Origin: an uncultured Eubacterium sp.
GTDB lineage: Bacteria > Bacillota > Clostridia > Peptostreptococcales > Anaerovoracaceae
DNA: 46,946 nucleotides
Assembly (NCBI GenBank): GCA_937894585.1
Contig: CALBGO010000111.1
Coordinates: forward strand, 1 to 46,946
Reading direction: 5' to 3'
Shown: positions 16,880-24,826 of the stretch, in pieces
How positions within the stretch are numbered: position 1 is the stretch's first letter
Layout of the letters: each line of letters begins with the position of its first letter
Translations under genes and position numbers: made by a program
Notes under the pieces: generated by a model
The model's input: the letters and a program-made list of their open reading frames with translations, nothing else
The model's database searches: none
Told to the model about the DNA's origin: nothing

Positions 16880-16907
16880 TTTAATTTTTTGACAAATATA
16901 GTATGAT
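16880..16907 (+). promoter_or_regulatory. Possible arcB promoter
   Basis: A TATGAT box (16902-16907) has a weak TTTAAT partner at 16880-16885 with a 16-base spacer. A perfect TTGACA at 16889-16894 is nearby but too close to that -10 box, so the exact promoter is unsure. Confidence 0.35.
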
Positions 16908-16916
16908 TTTAAGTAA

Positions 16917-16933
16917 AGATAGTCAAACTATCT
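16917..16933 (+). promoter_or_regulatory. Palindromic operator candidate before arcB
   Basis: AGATAGT-CAA-ACTATCT, a perfect 7-bp dyad located about where transcription would begin, 50 bases before the arcB start. It is well placed for repression. The binder could be the MocR-type protein encoded just upstream or an arginine regulator. Neither is shown by sequence. Confidence 0.45.
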
Positions 16934-16981
16934 CTATGAACGAAGTTGTTTATATTTTGAAGAAAAAAGGAGATTAGACCA

Positions 16982-17977
16982 ATGGCAGTAAATTTAAAAG
17001 GAAGAAGCTTTTTAACACTCATGGATTTCACACCTGCTGAAATCAGATATATGCTGGATCTGGCACATGACCTGAAGGCTAAGAAAAGAGCAGGCATCTG
17101 CAACCAGGTTCTGAAAGGCAAGAACATCGTTCTGCTGTTCGAAAAGACTTCCACAAGAACAAGATGCGCTTTCGAAGTAGCAGCAATGGACGAAGGTGCA
17201 GGCGTTACTTTCCTGGATTCCGGTTCTTCCCAGATGGGCAAGAAAGAAACTATGGAAGATACTGCAAAGGTACTGGGCAGATTCTATGACGGTATCGAAT
17301 ACAGAGGTTTCGATCAGGAAGTTGTAGAAGGTCTGGCTAAATATGCAGGCGTTCCTGTATGGAACGGTCTGACTGACGTTGACCACCCTACTCAGATCTT
17401 AGCTGACCTGATGACAATCGAAGAACACTGCGCAAAACCGCTGAACAGAGTAAAAGTAGTATTCTCCGGAGACATCAGAAACAACATGTCTTATGCATGG
17501 ATGTACGGATGCGCTAAGATGGGTATGCACTATGTTGCTTACGGTCCGGACGAACTGAAAGCTGAACTGAACCAGGATGTAATCGCAAAGGTACAGGAAG
17601 TTGCTAAAGAAACAGGCGCAACTATCGAAGTATCCTCCGATCCTGCATGCCTGAAGGGCGCTGATGTAATCTACGCTGACGTTTGGGCTTCCATGGGTGA
17701 AGAAGCTGAAATTCCTGAAAGAGTAAGACTTCTGACTCCGTTCAAGGTAACTGAAGAACTGATGGCTGCAACAGAAAATCCTGATTGCCTGTTCATGCAC
17801 TGCCTGCCGTCCTTCCACGATTTCGAAACTAAGATGGCTAAGACTCAGATGGAAGAAGGCTATGACATCCGCGAAGTAACCGATGAAGTGTTCAGAAGCA
17901 AGAACTCCGTTGTATTCGACGAAGCTGAAAACAGAATGCACACAATCAAGGCTGTTATCGTAGCAACAATCGCATAA
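16982..17977 (+). CDS. arcB: Ornithine carbamoyltransferase (catabolic context)
   Basis: A 331-residue cytoplasmic enzyme. In the arginine deiminase pathway it converts citrulline and phosphate to ornithine and carbamoyl phosphate. The carbamoyl phosphate site STRTR is at residues 57-61. Other family marks are DHPTQILADLMT, the ornithine-binding DVWASMGEE, and HCLPSFHD with His273 and Cys274. Length is normal. AAAAAGGAG lies before the ATG. It is placed before arcA and arcC, which supports catabolic use, though the enzyme can also serve synthesis. A 278-base spacer with a strong terminator-like hairpin separates it from arcA. Confidence 0.95.
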   Translation: MAVNLKGRSFLTLMDFTPAEIRYMLDLAHDLKAKKRAGICNQVLKGKNIVLLFEKTSTRTRCAFEVAAMDEGAGVTFLDSGSSQMGKKETMEDTAKVLGRFYDGIEYRGFDQEVVEGLAKYAGVPVWNGLTDVDHPTQILADLMTIEEHCAKPLNRVKVVFSGDIRNNMSYAWMYGCAKMGMHYVAYGPDELKAELNQDVIAKVQEVAKETGATIEVSSDPACLKGADVIYADVWASMGEEAEIPERVRLLTPFKVTEELMAATENPDCLFMHCLPSFHDFETKMAKTQMEEGYDIREVTDEVFRSKNSVVFDEAENRMHTIKAVIVATIA

Positions 17978-17982
17978 GAATG

Positions 17983-18107
17983 CTTTCCGCCTGCGGAAAG
18001 AGGCGCCCGTTTGTGGCTTTGTGCGGATTCCGCACGAAAGATGCGGGACAGGCTCTTGCGGCAGACGAATTCAAGCATCGCAGATGCTGCAGTACAGAAG
18101 CTTCTGT
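17983..18107 (+). other. Hairpin cluster in the arcB-arcA spacer
   Basis: The spacer holds closely packed perfect dyads: CTTTCCGC/GCGGAAAG (17983-18000), GTGCGG-ATT-CCGCAC (18021-18035), AGCATC-GCA-GATGCT (18074-18088) and the 14-bp palindrome ACAGAAGCTTCTGT (18094-18107). No T-run follows any of them. They may stabilise the arcB message or form a structured leader for arcA. Confidence 0.5.
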
Positions 18108-18164
18108 GCGGTAAAATCGTAATTCTGAAAAATTTTAAAGCACAGACTGAATGATTGTAAACTA

Positions 18165-18194
18165 CTGCTGCAGGGGTTTCCCTGCGGCAGTTTT
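18165..18194 (+). terminator. Terminator-like hairpin 61 bases before arcA
   Basis: CTGCTGCAGGG (18165-18175) pairs along 11 positions with CCCTGCGGCAG (18180-18190), followed by TTTT. A further stem, CGGCTGC/GCAGCCG (about 18207-18230), repeats the GCTGCAGG core and could compete. It may end the arcB transcript or act as an attenuator for arcA-arcC. Confidence 0.6.
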
Positions 18195-18255
18195 ATCACT
18201 GAAGCGGCTGCAGGTTACCGGAAGCAGCCGAGAAGTCTTTAGGAGAATAAAAATT

Positions 18256-19473
18256 ATGAAACCTGGAATCCATAATTATTCTGAAATCGGAAAACTGAAT
18301 AAAGTGCTTCTTCACAGAATCGGTGAAGAAGTAGAAGGTCTGGTTCCCGACAACTTTGAAAGACTGTTGTTTGACGACATTCCTTTCCTGAAGGTTGCGC
18401 AGCAGGAACACGACCGTTTTGCAGAAGTTCTCAGAGAAAACGGCGTAGAAGTAATCTACTATGTTGATGAGACTGCAAAAGCGTTAAAAGATAAAGCTGT
18501 AAAAGAGGAATTCCTGAACAAATTCCTCGATGAAACGCCGCTGAATTCTCAGGGTGTAAGAGAAGCGCTGTACGATTATCTGATCAATATGGACGAAAAA
18601 GCCATGGTTGCAAAGCTGATCGCCGGTGTAAAGAGAGAAGAAATTACAGTAGAAAGCAAATCTCTGGCAGATTTCATCTCTTCTTCTTATCCGTTCTATA
18701 TGGACCCGATGCCGAACCTCTATTTCACAAGAGACCCGGGCGCTTGCGTAGGAAACGGACTGAACATTCACCATATGAGTACAGCAACCAGAAGAAGAGA
18801 AGCTCTGCTTCTGAAATATATGTTCCTGCATAACAAGGACTTTGCGCCGGAAGGTTCGCAGATGTGGTACGATTATGACCACGAAGCCTCCATCGAAGGC
18901 GGAGATGTTCTGGTTCTCAATGCGGAAACTGTAGCAATCGGACTTTCGGAAAGAACTACAGCTCCTGCTATTGAAAGATTTGCAGAGAATATGCTGAACA
19001 AATCCACATTCAAGAGAGTGCTGGTATTCGATATTCCGAAGAAGAGAGCATTTATGCATCTGGATACCGTATTTACTATGGTTGACTATGATAAGTTTAC
19101 CATTCATCCGGAAATCGAAGGTCCGCTGCAGCTGTTTGAGATTACGCTGGGTAAGGACGGAAAAGCAAACTTCAAGTCTATCACAGATTCATTGGATCAT
19201 ATTCTTGCTAAATATCTGAACCTGCCTGCAGTAGATTTAATCCGCTGCGGAGGCACAGATCTGATGGCGGCACAGAGAGAACAGTGGAACGACGGTTCCA
19301 ATACTTTGTGCATTGCGCCGGGAACCGTAGTAACTTATGAAAGAAACTATGTAACCAATGATTTACTGGACAAGAAGGGCGTTAAGGTTCTGACAATTCC
19401 AAGTGCGGAATTATCCAGAGGCAGAGGCGGCCCAAGATGTATGTCTTGTCCTGTTAACAGAGACGATTTATAA
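18256..19473 (+). CDS. arcA: Arginine deiminase
   Basis: A 405-residue cytoplasmic enzyme hydrolysing arginine to citrulline and ammonium, the first step of the deiminase pathway. Family motifs are FTRDPGACVGNGL, the EGGDVL segment, HLDTVFTMVDYDKF and the C-terminal GRGGPRCMSC, in which Cys395 should be the nucleophile. ATG 18256 is used because AGGAG lies ten bases upstream and the family begins with a short N-terminus. A longer in-frame reading from 18151 would run through the terminator-like hairpin. It sits between arcB and arcC, in the order B-A-C, and no antiporter gene is adjacent. Confidence 0.96.
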   Translation: MKPGIHNYSEIGKLNKVLLHRIGEEVEGLVPDNFERLLFDDIPFLKVAQQEHDRFAEVLRENGVEVIYYVDETAKALKDKAVKEEFLNKFLDETPLNSQGVREALYDYLINMDEKAMVAKLIAGVKREEITVESKSLADFISSSYPFYMDPMPNLYFTRDPGACVGNGLNIHHMSTATRRREALLLKYMFLHNKDFAPEGSQMWYDYDHEASIEGGDVLVLNAETVAIGLSERTTAPAIERFAENMLNKSTFKRVLVFDIPKKRAFMHLDTVFTMVDYDKFTIHPEIEGPLQLFEITLGKDGKANFKSITDSLDHILAKYLNLPAVDLIRCGGTDLMAAQREQWNDGSNTLCIAPGTVVTYERNYVTNDLLDKKGVKVLTIPSAELSRGRGGPRCMSCPVNRDDL

Positions 19474-19608
19474 TATTTGTATTGAATTGAAATCCCGTAT
19501 TGCAGCAGGAAGAGAGGCGGCATAGAACTGTCGCTACATGCAGATATGTTTTTGCAGACTCGGAAAACCCTGCTGCAGTACAAAAGAAAAGTTAGGAGAA
19601 ATACCACA

Positions 19609-20553
19609 ATGGCAGAAAAAATTGTAATCGCATTAGGCGGTAACGCGCTGCAGTCCGGTAAAAGCGAAGCAACTGCAGAAGCTCAGTTAGAAGTTGTTAA
19701 AAAAACTTGCGAATATATTGCTGATATCAGCTGTAAAGGCTACGAAATCGGTCTGGTTCACGGTAACGGACCGCAGGTAGGCAGAATTCTGTTAGCCTCT
19801 GAAACTGCAAAGGATGTAACCCCGGCAATGCCGTTTGACGTTTGCGGCGCAATGTCCCAGGGATACATCGGTTACCACCTGCAGCAGGCGCTTAGATTTG
19901 CACTGAAGCAGAGAGGCAAGGACATTCCGGTTCTGACTATCGCAACTCAGATGGTTGTTGACAAGGAAGACCAGGGCTTCAAGAATCCTACTAAGCCGAT
20001 CGGACCTTTCTACAGTGAAGAAGAAGCGAAGGCGCTGGTTGAAGAAAAAGGCTATTCCGTAAAAGAAGATGCAGGCAGAGGCTGGAGAAGAGTTGTAGCT
20101 TCCCCTATTCCAAAAGAAATCGTAGAAATCGATGCAGTAAGAAGACTGTGGGATTCTTCTATCGTTATTTCCTGCGGAGGCGGCGGTATTCCTGTTGTTG
20201 AAAATGAAGACGGAAGCCTGGAAGGCGTTGCTGCTGTTATCGATAAGGACTTTGCAGCTGAACTGCTGGCAGAAAGCGTTGAAGCAGATGCTCTGATGAT
20301 TCTGACAGAAGTTGAAAAAGTTGCAATCAACTTCAACAAGCCGGATCAGAAGAACCTGGATACACTGACTTTGGAAGAAGCTCAGAAATATGTAGACGAA
20401 GGACATTTCGCTCCGGGAAGCATGCTGCCTAAGGTACAGGCCGCTATGAAGTTTGTTCAGGCAAACCCTGAAAAGAAAGCGATTATCACTTCTCTGGACA
20501 AGGCTGTAGAAGCTTTGGAAGGAAAAACCGGAACTGTTATTGTAGCAAAATAA
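19609..20553 (+). CDS. arcC: Carbamate kinase
   Basis: A 314-residue enzyme of the amino-acid kinase fold that transfers phosphate from carbamoyl phosphate to ADP, the ATP-yielding step of arginine fermentation. Visible motifs are the N-terminal IVIALGGNALQ, LVHGNGPQVG, ISCGGGGIPV, AAVIDKDFAAELLA and the C-terminal GSMLPKVQAAMKF. ATG 19609 follows AGGAG by ten bases. The upstream in-frame ATG at 19546 lacks a site. It is the last arc gene, followed by a clear terminator at 20597. Confidence 0.96.
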   Translation: MAEKIVIALGGNALQSGKSEATAEAQLEVVKKTCEYIADISCKGYEIGLVHGNGPQVGRILLASETAKDVTPAMPFDVCGAMSQGYIGYHLQQALRFALKQRGKDIPVLTIATQMVVDKEDQGFKNPTKPIGPFYSEEEAKALVEEKGYSVKEDAGRGWRRVVASPIPKEIVEIDAVRRLWDSSIVISCGGGGIPVVENEDGSLEGVAAVIDKDFAAELLAESVEADALMILTEVEKVAINFNKPDQKNLDTLTLEEAQKYVDEGHFAPGSMLPKVQAAMKFVQANPEKKAIITSLDKAVEALEGKTGTVIVAK

Positions 20554-20596
20554 CCGGAAAAACGATATATAAGACAAGATGTAAAACCATAAAGAA

Positions 20597-20627
20597 ACTG
20601 CTCCGTTTGACCGGAGTGGTTTTTTTA
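20597..20627 (+). terminator. Rho-independent terminator after arcC
   Basis: ACTGCTCCG (20597-20605) pairs, with two G-U pairs, with CGGAGTGGT (20612-20620) around TTTGAC, followed by six or more T. Confidence 0.8.
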
Positions 20628-20783
20628 TATCACAGTACGGTATGAAGTCCGGCAGAAAGCGGCTTCGGCGTTCGGATTTACAGACGGGAACCCGGGATCT
20701 GCCATGCGTTTACAGTGCTTCTTTCGGGGGTATTGATAAAGCCTGTTTTTGTATGTATTTATAGATTCTTTTTCCGGCAGCAC

Positions 20784-20812
20784 TTGAGAAAATCTGCAAA
20801 ATATGGTAGAAT
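20784..20812 (+). promoter_or_regulatory. Sigma-A promoter of the GlnK/GlnL-like operon
   Basis: TTGAGA (20784-20789), a 17-base spacer and TAGAAT (20807-20812), 38 bases before the kinase start. The rest of the spacer from 20628 to 20783 shows no gene. Confidence 0.65.
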
Positions 20813-20849
20813 ATTTTGAATAAACAAGGAAGGGAAATATAAAGGCGGT

Positions 20850-22145
20850 ATGAATAAACTAAAAAGAACTCTCTTTGTAGCTATTTTTGTATCACTGGCA
20901 TCACAGGTAAAATTCAACTTCATTACAGACGGTTTTATTGTAGCTATGTCTGTAGTGGTAATGTCGATTTTTATCTACTGCTATGAAGAACTGTCGCCTG
21001 TTTATGTCGGTATCTGTTCAGGAATTTTTTCACCTCTGTTTCGTATGGTTTCTATGATAATATCTGAGGAAAACCTTGAAATGGCGGCAGCCTGGGCAGT
21101 GCCGGATGTCGTATTCTTCTTTTCTTACGGCGTATACTATAATCTGATTTATAAATATATTGTGAGGCAGCCTAAAGATATAAGAAACTTTCCTCTGGTG
21201 ATTTTGTGCTGCGATTTTCTTGCAAACTGTGCAGAGATAGGAGCCAGATGTCTGTTTCAGCAGCAGAATCTGTTCAGTTTCAAGGTTCTCATGAGTCTGG
21301 CGGTAATAGCAGTTCTCAGAACGATTCTGATTCAGATTATTTTGCTGGCTATGGAGACATATTCCAATCTTTTGGTGCGGGAAGAAAACAACAAAGAATA
21401 TCGCAGGCTTATTTCACAGGCATCGATTTTTGAGGGCGAGCTGCATATTATGGAAAAGAATGCAGCGGAAATAGAAGACATTATGAAACAGGCCTTTGAA
21501 CTTTATAAAACAATGCAGGAGATAGGGGCGCCTGCTCAGCTGCAGGAAAAGTCTTTAGACATTTCGAAGAATGCTCACGAGGTGAAAGGCGATTATCTGA
21601 ATATCCTGAGCGTGCTCAAGGAAACTTATCTGGAAGGTGTTCACGAAAGAAAGCTTCGCATGCGGGATATTATTGAAATTGAAAAATCCAATATGCAAAA
21701 CCTGATCAGAACCAAAGGGTATCCGATAGAGATTTCTGTAAAGATCAGGACTGATTTCTATGTGGAGCAGTATTTTAAGATGCTGTCTGTTGTCAGAAAT
21801 CTGATTCTCAATGCAGTGGAAGCTATAGGCGAAAAAGGTGGGAAAATAACGGTCACTCTGCGTAAAACGGAACAGTCCTACATCTTAAAGGTAAGGGATA
21901 ACGGACCCGGAATTCCCAAGGAAAATCTGGAAACGATTTTTTATGAGTTTTTTTCTACCAAGTTTGATCGGGAAACCGGCGATGTGCAGCGGGGAATCGG
22001 TCTTTCGCTGGTAAAAGATTATGTTGAAAACTATTTTGCAGGGACAATCACCTGTGAAAGTCGTGAATCTGAGTATACAGAGTTTACCGTTACAATAAAG
22101 CGGCATGATTATGAGGAGGCTGACGATGAAGTATTACCTGATTGA
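20850..22145 (+). CDS. GlnK-like membrane sensor histidine kinase
   Basis: A 431-residue kinase with about five to six N-terminal membrane helices (1-175) and no large extracellular domain. A coiled-coil linker and a phosphoacceptor-like segment SKNAHEVKGDYLNILSVL follow. The GHKL ATPase has VVRNLILNAVEAIG, VRDNGPGIP and RGIGLSLVKDY. The layout resembles Bacillus GlnK (YcbA), which works with GlnL (YcbB) to switch on glutaminase and a glutamine transporter. Its 3' end overlaps the regulator gene by 20 bases. The next gene is an AGCS symporter, the same transporter class as GlnT, which supports the assignment. The actual ligand is not shown. Confidence 0.82.
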   Translation: MNKLKRTLFVAIFVSLASQVKFNFITDGFIVAMSVVVMSIFIYCYEELSPVYVGICSGIFSPLFRMVSMIISEENLEMAAAWAVPDVVFFFSYGVYYNLIYKYIVRQPKDIRNFPLVILCCDFLANCAEIGARCLFQQQNLFSFKVLMSLAVIAVLRTILIQIILLAMETYSNLLVREENNKEYRRLISQASIFEGELHIMEKNAAEIEDIMKQAFELYKTMQEIGAPAQLQEKSLDISKNAHEVKGDYLNILSVLKETYLEGVHERKLRMRDIIEIEKSNMQNLIRTKGYPIEISVKIRTDFYVEQYFKMLSVVRNLILNAVEAIGEKGGKITVTLRKTEQSYILKVRDNGPGIPKENLETIFYEFFSTKFDRETGDVQRGIGLSLVKDYVENYFAGTITCESRESEYTEFTVTIKRHDYEEADDEVLPD

Positions 22146-22968
22146 TGATGAAATCGGCATTGTGAAAACCCTTGAAAACATTATTGAAAGCAGAGATTTA
22201 GGGGAGGTTTCCGGTTATTCCACGGATCCGGCCAGAGCTGCTGAGGAAATTATCGGCATCAATCCCGATATTGTGCTAGCGGATCTTCTGATGAGCGGAA
22301 AAGACGGTATTTCTCTGGTCGGTGAGATTAAAAAGGTTCGGCCGCATATTCTGTTTGTGATGATATCCAAGGTTACGGATAAAAGTATGGTGGAACAGGC
22401 ATACAGTGCGGGCGTAGAGTTTTTTATCCATAAGCCGATCAATGTTATCGAAGTTGAAAGAGTTTTGCGTAATGTTTCAGACAGATTGAAGATGAAGAAT
22501 ATTGTCAGCAATATCCGCGGTATTTTTGAAGAGGAGGAGAGAACTCCGGCAGGCGCGAAGAAAAATGACAGCTCAGCACAGGAAATTAATCTGCTTTTAG
22601 GTCTTCTCGGTATGCTTGGAGAAAAAGGAACGCCGGACATTCTGGCAATCTGCAGATATTTGGATGAAACCGGCGAATCCTACAGCAAGGAAGTGCTTGT
22701 AAAGGTTGCGGAAAATCGGGGTGAGTCTCCGAAAAATCTGGAGCAACGTATGCGCCGGGCAATTAAGAAGGGGCTTGTCAATGTGGCGAATCTGGCAATA
22801 GACGATTACAGCAACGAAGTATTTCAGATTTATGCAGGATATGTCTTTGATTTTAAAAATATTAAAGATGAAATGGAATTTATCAAAGGAAACAGCGCAG
22901 GCGGAGGCAGAGTCAATCTTTCTAAATTCATTGAAGGGCTGCTCCTGTATAGAGATACGGTAAAGTGA
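22126..22968 (+). CDS. GlnL/YcbB-type response regulator
   Basis: A 280-residue regulator. The receiver domain (1-120) begins YYLIDDEIGIV, with the phosphoacceptor Asp in DIVLADLLMSGKDG and conserved Lys in FFIHKPINV. The C-terminal 150 residues (from about EINLLLGLLG) fit the YcbB DNA-binding domain rather than a standard LuxR, OmpR or LytTR type. ATG 22126 is supported by GAGGAGG six bases upstream, inside the kinase gene. Upstream in-frame starts lack a site. It probably activates the AGCS symporter gene that follows after a terminator and promoter gap. Confidence 0.83.
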   Translation: MKYYLIDDEIGIVKTLENIIESRDLGEVSGYSTDPARAAEEIIGINPDIVLADLLMSGKDGISLVGEIKKVRPHILFVMISKVTDKSMVEQAYSAGVEFFIHKPINVIEVERVLRNVSDRLKMKNIVSNIRGIFEEEERTPAGAKKNDSSAQEINLLLGLLGMLGEKGTPDILAICRYLDETGESYSKEVLVKVAENRGESPKNLEQRMRRAIKKGLVNVANLAIDDYSNEVFQIYAGYVFDFKNIKDEMEFIKGNSAGGGRVNLSKFIEGLLLYRDTVK

Positions 22969-23001
22969 TTTGAAAACTTAAGCAGTTGCGAAAAAAAGAG
23001 G

Positions 23002-23037
23002 ACGAAGGAATATTCGAAAAATTCCTTCGTTTTTTTG
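23002..23037 (+). terminator. Rho-independent terminator after the GlnL-like gene
   Basis: ACGAAGGAAT (23002-23011) and ATTCCTTCGT (23021-23030) form a perfect 10-bp stem followed by a run of T. The symporter downstream therefore needs its own promoter, a likely target for the two-component system. Confidence 0.85.
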
Positions 23038-23129
23038 TGAGTATTTTTGAGTTTTTTTGAGCAGAATAGGTTAAACTTTTATCAAACAAATTACTATATG
23101 GAGTTATTTTAAGAAAGGAGAGAAAGAAA

Positions 23130-24674
23130 TTGGCATTTTTAGATCAATTGACAACCGATCTGTATAACATTATCTGGGCATTGCCTCTGACAATTTTAGC
23201 ACTCGGTACAGGACTTTATTTTACACTTCGTATGAAATTTCCGCAGGTAAGATTGTTCAAAGACATGGTACATTATCTGCTGGGAAGAGACAGAAAAAAA
23301 GGGGACAAAACCAGTGATGAAGGTATGTCTTCCTTCCAGGCATTTGCACTGGCACTCGGCGGTCGTGTCGGCGTAGGCAACATTGCCGGCGTAGCTACAG
23401 CTATCTGCTTCGGAGGTCCCGGCGCAGTATTCTGGATGTGGTTGATCGCATTTATCGGTGCAGGTACCGCATTCTCCGAATCCGCACTGGCACAGACCTA
23501 CAAGGTTCGTATTGACGGTGAATACAAGGGCGGTCCTGCTTACTATATCGAAAGAGGTATGGGCGGCAAGTCTGCTGCAAAAGTTTTCGCTGCAGTATTC
23601 GCAGTAGCTGCAATTCTTGCAAATGGTATTACAGGTCCTACTATTCAGGCATTCAACTTCTCGGAAGCTGCTAACAACGCTTTCGGACTGAATCCATGGA
23701 TTGGCGGTATCATCATGGCAGCATGCGTAGCAGTAGTTGCATTCGGCGGCGCAAAGAGACTGGGCCGTGTATCCGAACTGATTGTACCGGTTATGGCTAT
23801 TGCATATATCGTAATTGCTCTGATTATCTTAGCAATTAACTTTAAGCAGATTCCTGAAATGTTCGGTCTGATTTTCAAAGGCGCGTTCAAGATGGATTCC
23901 CTGTATGGTGCAATCTGGGGCAGCACAGTTATGTGGGGTGTTAAGAGAGGTATCTACTCCAACGAAGCCGGTTACGGTTCCGGTGCTCACGCTGCAGCAT
24001 CTGCAGAAGTATCCCACCCTGCTAAACAGGGCCTGGCACAGTCCTTCTCTGTATATGTTGACACACTGTTTGTCTGCACAGCTACAGCTATCATGATCTT
24101 ATCCACCGGTATGTACAATGTTGCAAATGAAAAGACCGGCGAAATGATTACAGAAAATCTGCCGGGTGTTGCTCCTGGTGTAAGCTATACACAGGCAGCT
24201 ATCGATGAAGCGCTTCCGGGCACAGGACTTGGCTCCATCTTCATCGCAATCGCAGTATTCTTCTTCGCATTCACAACACTGCTGTCCTTCGTTCTGTACA
24301 CAGATGTAAACGTTTCTTACCTGTTAAGATCCAAGAGCGAAAAGTCCAGAAATCTGTGGACCAACATCTTCAGAGTTGTCATTGTACTGATCGTTCTGGT
24401 AGGTGCTACAAGATCCTCCACAGCTGCATGGAACACTGCAGATATCGGTATCGGTATCATGTGCTGGATTAACTTCACTGCACTGCTGATTCTGTCCACT
24501 AAGGCTATCAAGCTCTTAAAGGACTACGAAAGACAGAAACATCTGGGTCTGGACCCTGTATTCGAACCTGCTGATGTAGGTATTACAAATGCAGACCTGT
24601 GGACTGACATCGTAAAAGAAAAATATGCAGGCCTGTTAGCTAAGAAGCGTGAGGCTGAAGGCAAGAAAAAATAA
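23130..24674 (+). CDS. AGCS-family sodium:amino acid symporter (alanine/glycine/glutamine type)
   Basis: A 514-residue inner-membrane transporter with about eleven helices. Family marks are ALGGRVGVGNIAGVATAICFGGPGAVFWMW, GTAFSESALAQTYK, GPAYYIERGMGGK and GIYSNEAGYGSGAHAAASA. It imports a small neutral amino acid with Na+. The start is TTG 23130, with AAAGGAG about ten bases upstream. No in-frame ATG gives the full N-terminus. Position directly after a GlnK/GlnL-like system suggests glutamine or alanine as substrate, although no glutaminase gene is beside it. Codon use is strongly biased and even, as for a highly expressed gene. Confidence 0.9.
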   Translation: MAFLDQLTTDLYNIIWALPLTILALGTGLYFTLRMKFPQVRLFKDMVHYLLGRDRKKGDKTSDEGMSSFQAFALALGGRVGVGNIAGVATAICFGGPGAVFWMWLIAFIGAGTAFSESALAQTYKVRIDGEYKGGPAYYIERGMGGKSAAKVFAAVFAVAAILANGITGPTIQAFNFSEAANNAFGLNPWIGGIIMAACVAVVAFGGAKRLGRVSELIVPVMAIAYIVIALIILAINFKQIPEMFGLIFKGAFKMDSLYGAIWGSTVMWGVKRGIYSNEAGYGSGAHAAASAEVSHPAKQGLAQSFSVYVDTLFVCTATAIMILSTGMYNVANEKTGEMITENLPGVAPGVSYTQAAIDEALPGTGLGSIFIAIAVFFFAFTTLLSFVLYTDVNVSYLLRSKSEKSRNLWTNIFRVVIVLIVLVGATRSSTAAWNTADIGIGIMCWINFTALLILSTKAIKLLKDYERQKHLGLDPVFEPADVGITNADLWTDIVKEKYAGLLAKKREAEGKKK

Positions 24675-24709
24675 ACTTGCGTACAAGGTAAAAGGACTTT
24701 TTACATAGG

Positions 24710-24754
24710 CAGCAAGACCGGAGAACTGATTTGTTCTCCGGTTTTGCTGTTTTT
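24710..24754 (+). terminator. Long Rho-independent terminator after the symporter
   Basis: ACCGGAGAAC and GTTCTCCGGT form the inner stem, extended by CAGCAA (24710-24715) and TTGCTG (24744-24749), followed by T4-5. Confidence 0.85.
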
Positions 24755-24826
24755 GGTATATTTATGAAGTCTTATCGAAGCGATGGTGAATACCCTGGTT
24801 ATTGGACTGGGTTTAGCCAACTTGTT

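Noticed and set aside
16889..16894. Perfect TTGACA as the arcB -35 box
   Set aside because: The only good -10 box (TATGAT) begins eight bases later, and nothing resembling -10 lies at 16-18 bases.
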